DNA of 21,723 bases, taken from positions 1 to 21,723 of the forward strand of contig JAJRTR010000154.1 of the NCBI GenBank assembly GCA_024278215.1, written 5' to 3'. Positions 20,588-21,723 of the stretch are shown in pieces. The translations under genes were made by a program, and so were the position numbers. The DNA is from a bacterium. Its GTDB lineage: Bacteria; UBP15; UBA6099; JAJRTR01. A model generated the notes under the pieces. The model saw only the letters and a list, made by a program, of their open reading frames with translations, was not told where the DNA came from and made no database searches. How positions within the stretch are numbered: the stretch's first letter is position 1; the number at the start of each line of letters is the position of its first letter.

Positions 20588-21538
20588 ATGAAAAAGTTTA
20601 TTCTGTTATTTATCATTTTAATACTTGCGGCGGCGGCGACGGATGCGCGCACAAGAATGGGGGGCGGGAAAGAAGGCGGGACCGAGCTTCCCGAAGATGC
20701 GCACCGGGTCGAGATGTCGCCGGAGAACCCTGGCGGCGTGGAAGCTATGTGGGACAGAGCATCGCTCGTTGTCAGGGCCGGGGTGGCGGAGATAAGAGAA
20801 GTCGAAACGGACGATGTGAAAACTGAAGGTAGCAGTCGCAGGACAAATGTCCGAAAGCGTATGGAAGCTGTGCTTGATGTTACAGAAGTATACAAGGGTG
20901 GTTTTTCGGGCGACGATATAATAGTCGATTATTTCAGGTCTATTGTCGAGGAAGACCCGAAGCCGCTGGATTATGAGGAAGGCGAGGATGTTGTCCTGTT
21001 CCTGTCGCCGACAGGCGAGCCTTCGAGATACAGAACAATCAGTTCGGCGACAGGCAAGGTTGCGTACACTCCTGAGATCGACGGCAGGCTCAGGGCGATG
21101 CAGAAAGAAACAAACCCTGAAAGAGCTGATGTGAAGAAGAAGAAAGAAGGTAAATTGACAGTAAACATCATGCCGGGATCAAGCAGTGTGCGAGTCGGCG
21201 AACCGTTATTCGTGACGGTTCTTGTGATGAATAACTCAGAGAAATATGTGAGAATAGACGGTTCGTTCGAGCCCCTGAGGTGCATCGAGATAATAGGTCC
21301 CGACGGGAAGAAAGCGACTGCGTTGCGTCACAGGGATGCCGCGGTCGCGCCATACCTGATCACGCTCAGGCCGAATCATTTTGTCGGAGCGAGGATCGAC
21401 ATTACCAGAAATTACAATGTATCAAAACCGGGAATATATCAGTTTCGCGCTGTAACAAAGCCCCGTAGTACAACCTCATCGGCGGTCGGCGAAGCGATAC
21501 GCTCAAAGCTGGTTTCGATTGTCGTCAATGAGAAATGA
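20588..21538 (+). CDS. Secreted protein of unknown function
   Basis: The predicted protein has 316 residues. Residues 1-20 are a clear Sec signal peptide (MKKF, hydrophobic core, AAAATDA) with cleavage after Ala20. The next part (about 55-165) is a beta-rich domain with the pattern VVRAGVAEI ... AVLDVTEVYKGGFSGDDIIVDYF ... GEDVVLFLSP, as seen in many uncharacterised exported proteins in which a motif of the type VY-KG-x-DDI precedes a short segment ending in VVLFL. A lysine-rich linker (KKKKEG at 183-188) leads to a C-terminal Ig-like beta domain (189-316) with the typical VRVGEPLFVTVLVMNNSEKY. The ATG at 20588 has GGGGG seven bases upstream. I do not recognise a named family. The last 36 bases overlap the convergent endonuclease gene. 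Confidence 0.75.
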   Translation: MKKFILLFIILILAAAATDARTRMGGGKEGGTELPEDAHRVEMSPENPGGVEAMWDRASLVVRAGVAEIREVETDDVKTEGSSRRTNVRKRMEAVLDVTEVYKGGFSGDDIIVDYFRSIVEEDPKPLDYEEGEDVVLFLSPTGEPSRYRTISSATGKVAYTPEIDGRLRAMQKETNPERADVKKKKEGKLTVNIMPGSSSVRVGEPLFVTVLVMNNSEKYVRIDGSFEPLRCIEIIGPDGKKATALRHRDAAVAPYLITLRPNHFVGARIDITRNYNVSKPGIYQFRAVTKPRSTTSSAVGEAIRSKLVSIVVNEK

Positions 21539-21723
21539 TTGCAGGGGGCAGTTGCCGCAATCGGGTTTCCTGCCGCAATATGCCGCGCCGACACCCACTA
21601 TCAGCGCGTGATATTCGTTGTACAGCCGGACATCCCCGGGCAGTCGTGCCGAGAAGAAAATACGCATTGTTTCATAGTCGGTGTCTTCGTCAAACAAACC
21701 GTGCCTTGATCCGAGGCGCCTCG
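21503..21723 (-). CDS. Endonuclease III-like (HhH-GPD) DNA repair protein, C-terminal part
   Basis: The gene continues past the window edge; only the last 72 or so codons are here. RRLG at the edge corresponds to the family's helix after the HhH region, and YNEYHALIVGVGAAYC is the typical segment just before the iron-sulfur loop. The family loop has four cysteines (C-x6-C-x2-C-x5-C). Here I see CGRKPDCGNCPLQSFL, so the first spacing is five instead of six and the fourth cysteine is replaced by Leu. The tail (IDDNRNQL) is read from DNA inside the convergent secreted-protein gene. It could be a 4Fe-4S-lacking branch of the family, or a gene with a changed end. The catalytic Lys/Asp are outside the window. 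Confidence 0.78.
   Translation of the reverse strand, partial: RRLGSRHGLFDEDTDYETMRIFFSARLPGDVRLYNEYHALIVGVGAAYCGRKPDCGNCPLQSFLIDDNRNQL

Overview
The window looks like a piece of a Gram-negative, probably uncultivated bacterial chromosome of moderate GC. It carries a peptidoglycan gene (murB), proteins with Sec-type signal peptides, and a surface-polysaccharide locus. The intergenic spaces are unusually rich in short hairpin repeats and non-coding mobile elements. The repeat style and the SPFH/P-type ATPase operon remind me of PVC-group (planctomycete or lentisphaerian) or related genomes, but this is an impression and not a classification. No rRNA, tRNA, phage gene, transposase or CRISPR array was found.

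Region 1 (1-8240) is a surface-glycan locus. On the minus strand it has a Wzx-type flippase, a radical SAM/SPASM protein and a hexapeptide-repeat acyltransferase. A family 2 glycosyltransferase follows on the plus strand. Next comes a tight minus-strand operon of three overlapping or abutting genes: a tiny signal-peptide-bearing membrane protein, a NoeA-like two-domain protein with a kinase-like catalytic loop in front of a methyltransferase domain, and a membrane-anchored sulfatase/phosphatase-fold protein. I infer that these genes assemble, export and decorate an extracellular polysaccharide or lipid-linked glycan.

Region 2 (8241-8909) is a 669-base gene-free stretch of hairpin modules. It ends in a 125-bp inverted-repeat element with a perfect 10-bp target duplication that covers the pepA stop codon. 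Region 3 (8910-11385) is pepA (M17 leucyl aminopeptidase) with an upstream DMT-type transporter. Region 4 (11755-18537) is plus-strand: murB, then an operon of three SPFH (HflK/HflC-like) genes, the first with a six-helix membrane domain added in front, ending in an ATGA-coupled P1B-type metal ATPase. Region 5 (18696-21723) holds an M3-like zinc peptidase, a secreted protein of unknown function, and the 3' end of an endonuclease III-like gene that has lost the fourth iron-sulfur cysteine.

A 177-184 bp element (terminal inverted repeat near GAGCCAATTGCAAAAT) is present in three complete copies, one end-of-window fragment and one decayed copy. The decayed copy supplies the last codons and stop of the glycosyltransferase. 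The most interesting candidate systems are the SPFH trio plus metal ATPase operon, and the small-protein / kinase-like-methyltransferase / sulfatase-fold cassette.
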